Source: Bacillus sp. FSL H8-0547
GTDB lineage: Bacteria; Bacillota; Bacilli; Bacillales; Bacillaceae
Assembly (NCBI GenBank): GCA_038002745.1
Contig: JBBODD010000001.1
Coordinates: 496,001-560,000, forward strand
Direction: 5' to 3'
Length of the DNA stretch: 64,000 nucleotides
Shown here: piece after piece, positions 54,132 through 62,328 of the stretch
Numbering within the stretch: position 1 is the stretch's first letter
How the letters are laid out: each line of letters begins with the position of its first letter
The notes under the pieces: generated by a model
Databases searched by the model: none
Seen by the model: only the letters and a program-made list of their open reading frames with translations
Told to the model about the DNA's origin: nothing
Translations under genes and position numbers: made by a program

Positions 54132-55202
54132 TCATTCCATGATTCCTGCCTGGATCAGACGTACATCTGCATGCACGTTAAATTGCACTTTTTGACCAAG
54201 CTTTTTCCAGTCCTTGTATCCCTCCTGGCGGAACTGTTCTTTTATTCCAAGAGGGTCGACATCAAGCTCCTGAAGTTTTTTGAGCAGAGAAAGCATTTCC
54301 TCCTCGAGCATTTTTTCTGTTTTCTTTTCAAGTTTTTTTATGTTTGTCTGTTTTGTTAAATCAAGCCCTCCGGCTTCCATCACCCGCCCGTCCATTTTGA
54401 CTGAGACTGACATCGTGTATCCCGTCATCTCTTTTCGCGGACGGAACGAAGCTTTTGAGGAGAGATTTTGAATGCTGACCGGGTTCTTTTTTTTCGAATC
54501 CACTTCGATAATGCCTTTATTCGTTTTTTCATAAAGGACTTTCATCATGTAGCTTTCCTGCAGATCCAGCTTGCCCGCAAGCTTATCCCCCTTTAATAGG
54601 GCAACACCCAGAACCTCGACTGCCTGGTTTTTATTTTCAATTAACGGAAGGAACGGATCGAAGCCATCTCCCCTGTATTGAAAAAGGAAATGATGCAGGT
54701 TCATGCTTGGGATTGTGCGGTCCATATTCTGCGAGACAATATCTGTCACATATCGAGACACAGATTCTTCCTGCTTAATATCTGAAGCAAGAATCTCAAA
54801 GGCCTTTCCTTCAGAAACACAAAGGCTGATATCTCTCCCGATATTCGGATCCCGCTGGAGGTTATCGACAATTGGCCCGATACCGTATTTCGCTATTTCC
54901 TGATCAAAAATAATGATGCCCACCCGTCCGACTTCTACCGGCCTTGTGGACTGAGCCTGGATTTTCTGCCTGATGCTTTTGCTTGTTTTCCCAACGGCGG
55001 TAAGCACAACATTTTCCGGCTCTGACTGAACTCCCGGCGGTGTATAGGTTGCGCCGTCTGTTACCTGGAATTCATCTTCTCCGATATAATCGTATCCGAC
55101 CGCCTGAATAAGCTGCACGTCTTCGAGAACTTTTGAAGTAGGCACGCAGCCCCCCGTAATCAGCATGAGAGAAACAAGTACGGCCGCTTTAAATGCATTC
55201 AA
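54132..55202 (-). CDS. GerC-family spore germination lipoprotein
   Basis: A 356-residue Ger(x)C lipoprotein with lipobox TGGC (residues ~16-19) and EDVQLIQAVGYDYIGED, NVVLTAVGKTSKSIRQ, RPVEVGRVGIIIF stretches typical of the family. It anchors to the inner membrane of the spore and supports the A and B subunits. Its start overlaps gerB by 4 bp (ATGA), so it is translationally coupled. Third gene of the operon. Confidence 0.93.
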   Translation of the reverse strand: MNAFKAAVLVSLMLITGGCVPTSKVLEDVQLIQAVGYDYIGEDEFQVTDGATYTPPGVQSEPENVVLTAVGKTSKSIRQKIQAQSTRPVEVGRVGIIIFDQEIAKYGIGPIVDNLQRDPNIGRDISLCVSEGKAFEILASDIKQEESVSRYVTDIVSQNMDRTIPSMNLHHFLFQYRGDGFDPFLPLIENKNQAVEVLGVALLKGDKLAGKLDLQESYMMKVLYEKTNKGIIEVDSKKKNPVSIQNLSSKASFRPRKEMTGYTMSVSVKMDGRVMEAGGLDLTKQTNIKKLEKKTEKMLEEEMLSLLKKLQELDVDPLGIKEQFRQEGYKDWKKLGQKVQFNVHADVRLIQAGIME

Positions 55203-56293
55203 ATTTGCTTCCTCACTTTCATAATGATCATCTGCAGGATAAAAAGGAGCGGTATGTATCCGTATATCGTATAAAATCCAATTTCGGACATCTTATTATT
55301 CAGCCAGTCAATCTGACCCCTGTCTTTTAGAAAATAGCAGGAAACAAACACCGCCGCACTAATTATAATCAGGGCCGTTCTTTGTTTTACAGGCATTATG
55401 CGGTTCACCCCTCTGCTCGCGCTCCATAGTCCGATGCAGATATTCGGAAGAACAATAAAGAACCAAATGGAAATTCCAACGTATTCGAAACGTTCAATAA
55501 CAGTCAGATCGACAATTTTCCAAAGGGTTAATGTAGCCCAAATCGTCGTTTTAAGCTGATCCTGATCAAAATAGGCGAACGAAACAAGTGCAGTGATTAA
55601 ATAAATAAAAATGCTGAACAGTACACCATAATGTGCCCACTTCTGAGACTTTGGAGGATCTTTTAAAAAGGGATAGAACATAAACAGGACTTCAAATCCA
55701 AGGTAATTGAGTGTCATCGTTTTCGTGGCGCTCAAGAGTTCCTTAAACGATAAATCAATGACCGGCAGCAGGCTGCCCCAATAAGCTTCCCGAATAGGAA
55801 AATATTTTATAAACAGCAATGGAATTCCGTAAATGACACCGAGGAAGGCAATGCCTGTAACGATTCGAAAGCCTCCTGTCACGTAAGAGTAGGCTATTAA
55901 AATGATAATTCCGGCAAATACCCAGTGATAGACGTCCGGAAATACCCAGACTTGAATGACTTCGACATAAGTACGGATGAGCACAATGACAAACATCGTA
56001 TAATAGACAACAAAATAGAGGCTGAACAGCCCGCCGATCCATTTACCGAAGAGGTCATGATGGATGGAGGTTATATCATTTTTTCCCCTGTTTAAAATCT
56101 GATAGGAAATCCAGATCAGAACGAGAATGGTCACGCCGGAAAGGATAATAGCCAGCCAGGAGCTGTGACCCGCTGACTTTGCAATGTACCGTTCAAAGCC
56201 TAATATCCCAACCCCCACTTGCATGGCATGAATTAAATAAAAGACAAAATAGTTCGAGACTTTTTTATCCTCGTTTGGCAGCGGAAACATCAC
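55199..56293 (-). CDS. GerB-family spore germination permease
   Basis: A 364-residue ten-helix protein of the APC-like GerAB family (YFVFYLIHAMQVGVGILGFE; FPDVYHWVFAGIIILIAY). It is the likely ligand-binding subunit of the germinant receptor in the spore inner membrane. Starts 10 bp after the A-subunit gene. ATG 56293 follows GGAGG. Confidence 0.93.
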   Translation of the reverse strand: MMFPLPNEDKKVSNYFVFYLIHAMQVGVGILGFERYIAKSAGHSSWLAIILSGVTILVLIWISYQILNRGKNDITSIHHDLFGKWIGGLFSLYFVVYYTMFVIVLIRTYVEVIQVWVFPDVYHWVFAGIIILIAYSYVTGGFRIVTGIAFLGVIYGIPLLFIKYFPIREAYWGSLLPVIDLSFKELLSATKTMTLNYLGFEVLFMFYPFLKDPPKSQKWAHYGVLFSIFIYLITALVSFAYFDQDQLKTTIWATLTLWKIVDLTVIERFEYVGISIWFFIVLPNICIGLWSASRGVNRIMPVKQRTALIIISAAVFVSCYFLKDRGQIDWLNNKMSEIGFYTIYGYIPLLFILQMIIMKVRKQI

Positions 56294-56302
56294 AGCACCT
56301 CC

Positions 56303-57814
56303 TTATTCTTCAATGTCCGGCTTTCTTTCCTTGTGTTTTTTCGTTTCAAACCGCACAGGTGAAGCTGTTCTCATTTGCAGAGGCCTTTCAGTCTGCATAT
56401 AAATCGGCAGCCTGAATAGGGAATCTTTCAGATCTTTCATTCTAAGCGGATAAACAGGTGCAAGATATGGACGTCCGAGGGAAGAAAGTTTTAATAGATG
56501 GCCAAGAAAATAGGCAAAGCAAAACGCGATTCCCATCAGACCGAACAGCTGTGCAGAAAAGATGAAAGGAAAACGGATCAAACGGATGACGTTGCCCATT
56601 TGATAAACGGGAGTGGTAAAGGAGGCAAGCGCTGCAAGGGCTACAATAATAAGCAGCACATTGCTCGTCAGGCCTGCCTGAACTGCTGCTGTACCGATAA
56701 CAATCCCGCCTACGATACCGATGGTCTGGCCGATTTTCGTCGGCAGTCTTGCTCCCGCTTCTCTGAGCAGTTCAATGGTCAGTTCCAGGATAATCGCTTC
56801 CCAAATGGGAGGAAACGGCACGCCGCTTCTTGAAGCAACAAGCGGATTAAGCAGATTCTGCGGAATCATTTCATAATGATACGTCAGCACCCCGACGTAC
56901 ATAGCCGTCGATATGACAGAGAAAAACACGGCAAACAGCCGGACAAGCCTGAAGGCAGAAGCAATTGGATACGACAGGAAATAATCCTCAAATGCCGAGA
57001 AAAATTCAATCAGCGTTGTCGGACCGGTCAGTGCATGCGGGGAACCGTCAACCAAAATCGTAATTTTCCCCTCAGTAAGAACACCAGCGACACGGTCCGG
57101 CCTTTCCGTATCAATCATTTGCGGAAATACAGAATGATGGTTATCTGAAATAATCTGGGCAATAACCGAACTGTCCAGGACATTATCGTAGTCGATATCA
57201 CTGATTCTCTGGATAATGGTCTGAACATTTGTATCATCCGCAATATCTTTTATGTAAAGAACAGCCACTCTTGTTTTTGAGAGTCTGCCCACCTTAATTT
57301 CTTCTGCAATTAATTCGGGAATCGGAAGCCGTTTTCGAATCAGATTCAGATTGGCATCAAGCGATTCTACAAACGCTTCTTTCGGACCGACAACACTGTA
57401 CTCCACTTCAGGCAGACTGACTGCCCTTTTCTCAACTGTGATTGCAGGGATCAAAAGCAGTTCATTCCTATTTGATATACACTGTATCCCAATGTTGCCC
57501 GCCAGAAGTTTTCCTTGAGCTTTTTCAGCATCGTTAATAATCTCTGAATCATCAATTGGAACGGTTTTTTGCAGATCAAACAGCGTTGCGCCTTTTTCCC
57601 CTTCGATAATATGAGGAAGAACGTGATCATGCAGCACTTTCGCGTCAACAAGCGTCTTATAGTAATGAATATAATAAGGACATTCCTCTGAATAGCGGTA
57701 CGAGGTGAAATCTGAAGAAAGCTTGCATTTCTTCAGCAGGCCTTCCATGCTGCTGTCCTGATTTTGGTCAGACGACGAACTCTGCGGCGGCTTCTTCTTA
57801 AAAAAAGTGAACAT
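56303..57814 (-). CDS. GerA-family spore germination protein
   Basis: A 503-residue GerAA/SpoVAF-type protein with a soluble N-terminal half (SSDFTSYRYSEECPYYIHYYKTL; LVDGSPHALTGPTTLIEFF) and four or five C-terminal helices (SGVPFPPIWEAIILELTIELLREAGARL). It forms the receptor channel. ATG 57814 is chosen over 57862 because GAGGAGG lies 7 nt upstream. The C-terminal basic tail ends KHKERKPDIEE. First gene of the gerA-gerB-gerC operon. Germinant is unknown. Confidence 0.93.
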   Translation of the reverse strand: MFTFFKKKPPQSSSSDQNQDSSMEGLLKKCKLSSDFTSYRYSEECPYYIHYYKTLVDAKVLHDHVLPHIIEGEKGATLFDLQKTVPIDDSEIINDAEKAQGKLLAGNIGIQCISNRNELLLIPAITVEKRAVSLPEVEYSVVGPKEAFVESLDANLNLIRKRLPIPELIAEEIKVGRLSKTRVAVLYIKDIADDTNVQTIIQRISDIDYDNVLDSSVIAQIISDNHHSVFPQMIDTERPDRVAGVLTEGKITILVDGSPHALTGPTTLIEFFSAFEDYFLSYPIASAFRLVRLFAVFFSVISTAMYVGVLTYHYEMIPQNLLNPLVASRSGVPFPPIWEAIILELTIELLREAGARLPTKIGQTIGIVGGIVIGTAAVQAGLTSNVLLIIVALAALASFTTPVYQMGNVIRLIRFPFIFSAQLFGLMGIAFCFAYFLGHLLKLSSLGRPYLAPVYPLRMKDLKDSLFRLPIYMQTERPLQMRTASPVRFETKKHKERKPDIEE

Positions 57815-57849
57815 GACCAGACCTCCTCTCCATTTTTTCAGGAACATAA

Positions 57850-57884
57850 AAAAACAAGACATTCTTAAGGTGCCTTGTTTTTTG
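57850..57884 (-). terminator. Weak intrinsic terminator after the spore-surface-like gene
   Basis: AACAAGGCA / TGTCTTGTT-type stem with T-run on the minus strand, 28 bp past the stop. Confidence 0.55.
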
Positions 57885-57911
57885 TAAAATATGAGATGGT
57901 TGAGGTCAGAT

Positions 57912-58682
57912 TTATCCTTGATCTAGCAGTTTGACCGTCAGCGCTGCATTCAGAATCTGGACGGCAGGTGTTACGTATTCTACGTTTGGAGAGCTGACAT
58001 CAAGCGTTCTGACAGTAATTTCATCATCGCCTGATAGTTCCAAGTGGACTGTTTTTCCGATTGTCGTCTGGATTGTGTCTGTCGCCATAAGTGAAAACCT
58101 GGACAAGTCAATCAATGTATTATTTCTAAAGATGGCAAAATTGGCAATGACCGGATTTGTCATGATATCTGCCAAAAAAATAATTTCGTAAACACCGGAT
58201 TTTTTTATTCTCAGGCAATTATCAGCAAGGATTCCACTTACATGGCGAAGCGGTCCTGCAACTGTGAAATTAACTGGTTCTCCATCCAAGGCAAAACTGC
58301 CAAGTTCAAAATTGTATAGAGATCCATAGGCAATGGAAATCTTCTGTTTTTTACAGCATTTTTTGTACTTTCTCTTATATTTGTGCTTGTATTTTTCCTT
58401 AAAGTATTTCTTATAATTTTTTTCACAGGAAACATGTTTTGACACGGCTTCGAGAGATTCTTCCACAGCCTCTCCTATCACGCCCGCCAGGCTTTCGGTA
58501 AAGTCCATTACTGCTGACTCGCCTGCAAAACTGTCCGAAAAATCACTTTCTGCTGACTCGCCTGCCAAACTGTACGAAAAATCACCTTCTTCAAGTTCTC
58601 CGGCAAGTGAATCGGTTTCACTTTCGTCCAGAAAAATCACTTTTACCTTGACCTTTTTGTCTTTTGTATTCTTTTTAGACAC
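57912..58682 (-). CDS. Novel repeat protein with BclA-C-like C-terminal domain (candidate exosporium protein)
   Basis: A 256-residue protein. A basic start (KKNTKDKKVKVKV) precedes four related acidic segments of the type DSLAGELEEGDFSY with the phrase SLAGE/SFAGE. A strongly basic Lys/Tyr/Cys stretch follows (NYKKYFKEKYKHKYK, KKCCKKQ). The last ~140 residues (ISIAYGSLYNFELGSFALDG; GVYEIIFLADIMTNPV) look like a C1q/TNF-like jelly roll as in BclA C-domains. It lies next to the gerA operon. I do not recognise a named family; a spore-surface role is inferred. Confidence 0.75.
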   Translation of the reverse strand: MSKKNTKDKKVKVKVIFLDESETDSLAGELEEGDFSYSLAGESAESDFSDSFAGESAVMDFTESLAGVIGEAVEESLEAVSKHVSCEKNYKKYFKEKYKHKYKRKYKKCCKKQKISIAYGSLYNFELGSFALDGEPVNFTVAGPLRHVSGILADNCLRIKKSGVYEIIFLADIMTNPVIANFAIFRNNTLIDLSRFSLMATDTIQTTIGKTVHLELSGDDEITVRTLDVSSPNVEYVTPAVQILNAALTVKLLDQG

Positions 58683-58779
58683 CTAAATCACTCCCTTACA
58701 GTAACCTATTCCGCTTTAGAGAGATTTGCCTGTGCCTTTATAATATTTTCCGGGAAACATAAAGGATTTTATCCAAATA

Positions 58780-58804
58780 AAAAAGGAGATTACTCTCCCT
58801 TTTT
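58780..58804 (-). terminator. Intrinsic terminator after the DUF1206 gene
   Basis: AAAGGGAGA / TCTCCTTTTTT hairpin starting at the DUF1206 stop codon. Confidence 0.75.
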
Positions 58805-59653
58805 CTAACGCCCAAAGCTCATATGCTCATATCGGCCGCGGATCATTTCATAAATGCCGTAAAGCATCAGTCCTGCGGCAGCAAGGCCCAGCATCCACCC
58901 GCCGTAAGGTTTAGAGGCAAGCTCAGCTAAGGCGCCGTCAATTCCTTTAGATTGCTCCGGGTTTGCTGTAATGGCCGTTTGAATAAAGAAATACCCGATC
59001 ATCGCAAGCACGATTCCCCTTGCAATTAAGCCTGACTTTCCAGACTTTCTTGCAACCTTGCGTTCATGTTCATTCATTTCGCTTACTCTGAATTTGTTCA
59101 TGAATCGTTCAGTATAGCCGTTATAGAGTTCATAAAGTCCATATCCGATAATGATTGCGCCAACCAGTCCAATGATCCATTGGCCAAAGGGCTGCTGGAG
59201 CAGCTTGGCTGAAATTGTTTTTTCAGACCCGCCTCCGCCTGAACTTGCGTGCATAGCAATCGATATTGCTTTATAAGCGATGGCTCCATAGACGACTGCA
59301 CTTACTGCATAGCCTGTTCTAACGAGTATGCCTTTTGTCTTCTTTCCTTTTCTTTCAGGATCAAGAAAAGCTTTTATGAGTTCCCATAAAACATAACCAA
59401 TAAGTCCGATGCCGATCACCCACAGCAATATCTCCCCGAATGGCTTTCCTGCCACGGTTTCAAACATCCCGCTCGTTCCGGTCATCTTCCCTCCCAGTCC
59501 AAGAGCAGCAAGCAGCGCAAGAACGCCGATTAAAAAATAGACAAGTCCTTTTGCCATATAGCCAAACCGTCCGAACCGCCTGATCCAGGGCTTTGTTTCT
59601 TCTCCTGCATCATTCGCCTTTGCCTTGGCTTCCGCCTTTGCAGAATACTCCAT
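58805..59653 (-). CDS. DUF1206-family membrane protein
   Basis: A 282-residue protein with six helices in three duplicated pairs; each repeat has a GYVLWELIKAF, YGLYELYNGY or YGIYEMIRGR motif and FRxxGxxAKGLVYFLIG-type starts, the DUF1206 signature. Function unknown; membrane-bound. It has its own terminator and is divergent from the small basic gene at 59820. Confidence 0.9.
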   Translation of the reverse strand: MEYSAKAEAKAKANDAGEETKPWIRRFGRFGYMAKGLVYFLIGVLALLAALGLGGKMTGTSGMFETVAGKPFGEILLWVIGIGLIGYVLWELIKAFLDPERKGKKTKGILVRTGYAVSAVVYGAIAYKAISIAMHASSGGGGSEKTISAKLLQQPFGQWIIGLVGAIIIGYGLYELYNGYTERFMNKFRVSEMNEHERKVARKSGKSGLIARGIVLAMIGYFFIQTAITANPEQSKGIDGALAELASKPYGGWMLGLAAAGLMLYGIYEMIRGRYEHMSFGR

Positions 59654-59819
59654 ATTTATCTCTCCCTCACGTCAGTCATTGTTATCTGACTATACATTTC
59701 CCATTGGCAGGCGAAAAGAAACCTGCTGGAAAAAGATACATAACAGCGTTCACTCCATCTGTACAAAATGTCTTGTTTCCGCGTATACTGATAGAAATAA
59801 TAGCAGGAGTGTGAATGCC

Positions 59820-60023
59820 ATGAGTTTGTCAAAAGCAAAAAAACAGCGCCTGAAAATGACGCGCGAAGGAAAACGGAATCCCGAAAGCAGCAGAAGTCCA
59901 TTTGCTCTGCAGGATTTGAGCACGAAACGGACGAAAACGAAAAAAGAACAGCTTTATAGAGAAAAACATAAGAACCATTCCCGGGACGGCGGAAAAGATG
60001 GTTCTTTTTATTTTGCCTCATAG
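59820..60023 (+). CDS. Small basic protein (67 aa), YqkK-like
   Basis: ATG 59820 lies 7 nt after GGAGTG and opens a 67-residue lysine-rich protein (MSLSKAKKQRLKMTREGKRN; RTKTKKEQLYREKHKN). From memory it resembles B. subtilis YqkK. No known function. A terminator hairpin is embedded in its last codons and the 3' end overlaps the convergent YdcF-like gene by 16 bp. Confidence 0.75.
   Translation: MSLSKAKKQRLKMTREGKRNPESSRSPFALQDLSTKRTKTKKEQLYREKHKNHSRDGGKDGSFYFAS
59968..60012 (+). terminator. Terminator hairpin inside the 3' end of the 67-aa gene
   Basis: AGAACCAT / ATGGTTCT arms followed by TTTTTATTTT, all within the coding sequence upstream of its stop. Confidence 0.6.
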
Positions 60024-60592
60024 CGTCCTCTTACGTAGTAATTTGTTATCGCTAAGTACTCTCTTGAAAAAGATTTCAAAACGGCGACACCCGGAGTTTT
60101 TGCCGGCAGCCCCTCCACATCAAGGCCAAGCTGTTCTGCTGCAAGCAATGAGCGGTAAATATGAAAGTCATTTGTGGCAATCAGTCCCTGTTTTGCGTTT
60201 TTTGGCAGTACTTTCTTTGAATATGAAAGGTTCTCAATTGTGCTTGTTGACGCCGATTCCTTTATAATTCTCTTTTCATCAATACCATGCCCGCTCAATA
60301 TCCTGCTGATTGCCTCAGCTTCCGTAATCTCTTCCCCCGGCCCCTGTCCGCCCGATGCGACGGCAATTGTCCCGGGATTTCTCTTCATATACTCTGCTGC
60401 TGCATCAGCCCGGTACTGCAGTGCGAGAGAAGGCACCGTTCCATTGACTTTTGCACCGAGAATAATGATGTAATCCGCTCCATCTTCCGGCTGCCCGGAG
60501 GCTGCTGTCTGAATGCTGTAATGGAGAAATCCTGTATAGATTAAGCCTGAAAGAAGCAAGCCGGCCAAACTGTATTTGATTAATTTTTTCAT
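60008..60592 (-). CDS. YdcF/SanA-family (DUF218) membrane-anchored protein
   Basis: A 194-residue protein with an N-terminal helix (YSLAGLLLSGLIYTGFLHY) and a DUF218 Rossmann-like domain (YIIILGAKVNGTVPS; VASGGQGPGEEITEAE; TNDFHIYRS). The family is linked to envelope integrity and antibiotic tolerance. ATG 60592 is preferred to 60601 but both are possible. The frame overlaps the convergent small gene at its 3' end. Confidence 0.85.
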   Translation of the reverse strand: MKKLIKYSLAGLLLSGLIYTGFLHYSIQTAASGQPEDGADYIIILGAKVNGTVPSLALQYRADAAAEYMKRNPGTIAVASGGQGPGEEITEAEAISRILSGHGIDEKRIIKESASTSTIENLSYSKKVLPKNAKQGLIATNDFHIYRSLLAAEQLGLDVEGLPAKTPGVAVLKSFSREYLAITNYYVRGRYEAK

Positions 60593-60680
60593 TACGACCA
60601 TCCGTTTCTCTTGTGTAATCTACCTTCACTATACATGATAAATTTTGGAAAAAGGTAAAGATTTTCTAAAGAAAACACAA

Positions 60681-60712
60681 AAAAGCATCCATGATGAAAT
60701 GGATGCTCTTCA
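60681..60712 (-). terminator. Intrinsic terminator after the TerC gene
   Basis: AAAAAGCATCCAT / ATGGATGCTCTTC-type stem with T-run on the minus strand. Confidence 0.85.
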
Positions 60713-60715
60713 AAA

Positions 60716-61489
60716 CTATTGACTGACTTCTGCCGATTCTTCTTTTTTCTCTTTTGACAAAAACCAGCCCGCTGCTGCAATTCCAACGAGTACAACATAG
60801 AATGTGATTTTCCACTCGGGGGATTTTGCAAATCCTTCAGGCAGCACAGCGAGTTCAGGATGCGACAGGGTGTAGATGGAAAGCTTTACTCCAACCCACC
60901 CGACAATTCCGAAGGCTGCAATTTCAAGACCCGGACGTTTATGAAGCAAGTCGACAAAGTAGTTTGCCGCAAATCTCATAATCACAAGCCCGATAATGCC
61001 CCCTGCGAAAATGACGAGGAATTTTCCGCCGTCAAGACCGCCGATTGGCGGCAGGCTGGTGTTTGGAAGCGTGACAGCGAGAGCCACAGCAGCCAAAATG
61101 GAATCTACAGCAAATGCGATATCTGCAAGCTCGATCTTCAGTACAGTTGCCCAGAATCCTGATTTTTTCTTATCCGGCTTCTCTTCTTCTTCTTTCTTTT
61201 TAAACACAAGTTTTCTTAAGATATGGTTCGCTGCAATGAACAGCAAGTAGAGAGCCCCGATCGCCTGAACCTGCCAGACATCCACCAGGAAGGAGATTGC
61301 AAACAAGGAGCCAAACCTGAAAACAAAGGCACCTGCAAGACCATAAAATAAAGCTTTCTTCCGCTGATCCTCCGGCAGGTGTTTGACCATAATGGCAAGC
61401 ACAAGCGCGTTATCTGCGGCAAGCAGTCCTTCAATCGCAATCAAAAGCAGCAATACCCATCCATATTCCATCAGCATTGTTAGTTCCAT
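60716..61489 (-). CDS. TerC-family membrane protein (Mn2+ efflux, MeeF/MeeY type)
   Basis: A 257-residue TerC protein with seven to nine helices and the conserved acidic metal motifs IEGLLAADNALVLA (helix 1) and ELADIAFAVDSILAA (central). Bacillus YceF/YkoY (MeeF/MeeY) homologues export Mn2+ to metallate secreted enzymes. It is the last gene of a unit that begins with a yybP-ykoY Mn2+ riboswitch at 62107-62240, which fits. Lies 4 bp after the Spo0M-like gene. Confidence 0.9.
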   Translation of the reverse strand: MELTMLMEYGWVLLLLIAIEGLLAADNALVLAIMVKHLPEDQRKKALFYGLAGAFVFRFGSLFAISFLVDVWQVQAIGALYLLFIAANHILRKLVFKKKEEEEKPDKKKSGFWATVLKIELADIAFAVDSILAAVALAVTLPNTSLPPIGGLDGGKFLVIFAGGIIGLVIMRFAANYFVDLLHKRPGLEIAAFGIVGWVGVKLSIYTLSHPELAVLPEGFAKSPEWKITFYVVLVGIAAAGWFLSKEKKEESAEVSQ

Positions 61490-61492
61490 CTG

Positions 61493-61888
61493 TTAGTCCC
61501 CCTTTACTACTGTGATAAAGTCCTGATCTTTGCTGATGACACCTTCATCGAAAACCAGCCTCGTGTTAAAGAAGTATGACCTCTCATCGTTTGATTCCGT
61601 AAGGTTTTGAGGAAGCCTGAATACGAAATCAATCCGGTTTTGTTCGTCAGCAGCAATTTGCTTTGAGGTTAAAATATTCGACGTTTCAAGCACATTCTCA
61701 CTCCCGGCAGACAGATCAGCCGCAACCAAATCACAGTCAATCCGCTTCAGCTGCTGCTCAATCACACCGCCTTTTATTAAAAAGTAACCTTTCACACACT
61801 CACCGGGACTGAACTCTTCCTTAGTAAGGATTAAATCAATTTGAGCAGAACCAATACCTAGAATAGACATATATTTTCTTAGAATCAT
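61493..61888 (-). CDS. Spo0M-like arrestin-fold protein (short form)
   Basis: A 131-residue beta-rich protein: LGIGSAQIDLILTKEEFSPGE and ESNDERSYFFNTRLVF. It corresponds to the N-terminal half of Spo0M-type proteins (about 250 aa), so it is a natural short form or a truncated copy. ATG 61888 is used rather than 61894 because AGGAGG is then 7 nt away. It lies between the FbpB-like and TerC genes on the Mn-riboswitch transcript. Role unknown. Confidence 0.75.
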   Translation of the reverse strand: MILRKYMSILGIGSAQIDLILTKEEFSPGECVKGYFLIKGGVIEQQLKRIDCDLVAADLSAGSENVLETSNILTSKQIAADEQNRIDFVFRLPQNLTESNDERSYFFNTRLVFDEGVISKDQDFITVVKGD

Positions 61889-61899
61889 CTTCATTCCTC

Positions 61900-62034
61900 C
61901 TATTTAAATCCTATTTTTTTCGTGTACTTGTCATCAATGCGCTGTTCAATTTTTTCAAGCTGCGTTTTATCCTTCAGCAGTTCCTCTTTGTTTTCACGAA
62001 TTAATTTTTCAATGGACCATCGGATTTTTTTCAT
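61900..62034 (-). CDS. FbpB-family small basic protein (44 aa)
   Basis: A 44-residue basic protein: MKKIRWSIEKLIRENKEELL then KDKTQLEKIEQRIDDKYTKK. It matches the FbpB-type small proteins that assist FsrA sRNA in iron sparing. Here it is under a Mn riboswitch instead of an obvious Fur box, which is unusual. GAGGTG lies about 9 nt before ATG 62034. Confidence 0.75.
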   Translation of the reverse strand: MKKIRWSIEKLIRENKEELLKDKTQLEKIEQRIDDKYTKKIGFK

Positions 62035-62067
62035 ATACTCTCACACCTCATATAGGAAATTTCGAAT

Positions 62068-62103
62068 AAAAAAACCTTTGCCTGCATTCGGCAAAGGTTT
62101 TTT
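62068..62103 (-). terminator. Second of two tandem terminators in the Mn riboswitch leader
   Basis: AAACCTTTGCC / GGCAAAGGTTT 11-bp perfect stem with strong T-run, lying just before the FbpB-like gene. Confidence 0.85.
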
Positions 62104-62106
62104 GTT

Positions 62107-62240
62107 CTTAAAAACAATAAAGACCTTTACCGGTAATAGGTAAAGGTCTTGCTAACAACGCAATGGTTGCCAATAGAGCCGGAAGCAAATTGCTTCGAAG
62201 TGACGACACTATTGTAAAAGCTACTCCCCTTTAGGAGGTT
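62107..62240 (-). promoter_or_regulatory. yybP-ykoY (Mn2+) riboswitch with expression-platform terminator
   Basis: The minus strand reads CTAAAGGGGAGTAGC, then GTCGTCA and CCGGC in the order of the yybP-ykoY aptamer, closing with CCTTTA to pair with TAAAGG (P1). The 3' P1 strand is also the 5' arm of a terminator with AGACCTTTACC / GGTAAAGGTCT arms (62121-62149). Mn2+ binding should stabilise P1 and prevent the terminator, switching the downstream genes on. Confidence 0.85.
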
Positions 62241-62264
62241 CATTTATTCGATTGGTATACTGCT

Positions 62265-62293
62265 ATTTTATAAGAAACCGACAATGATGTCAA
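62265..62293 (-). promoter_or_regulatory. Sigma-A promoter of the Mn riboswitch operon
   Basis: TTGACA (62293-62288) and TAAAAT (62270-62265) with a 17-bp spacer, about 25 bp before the aptamer. Confidence 0.85.
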
Positions 62294-62328
62294 CAACTAA
62301 TCTAAATTTTATAATAATTAGGCGGTTG

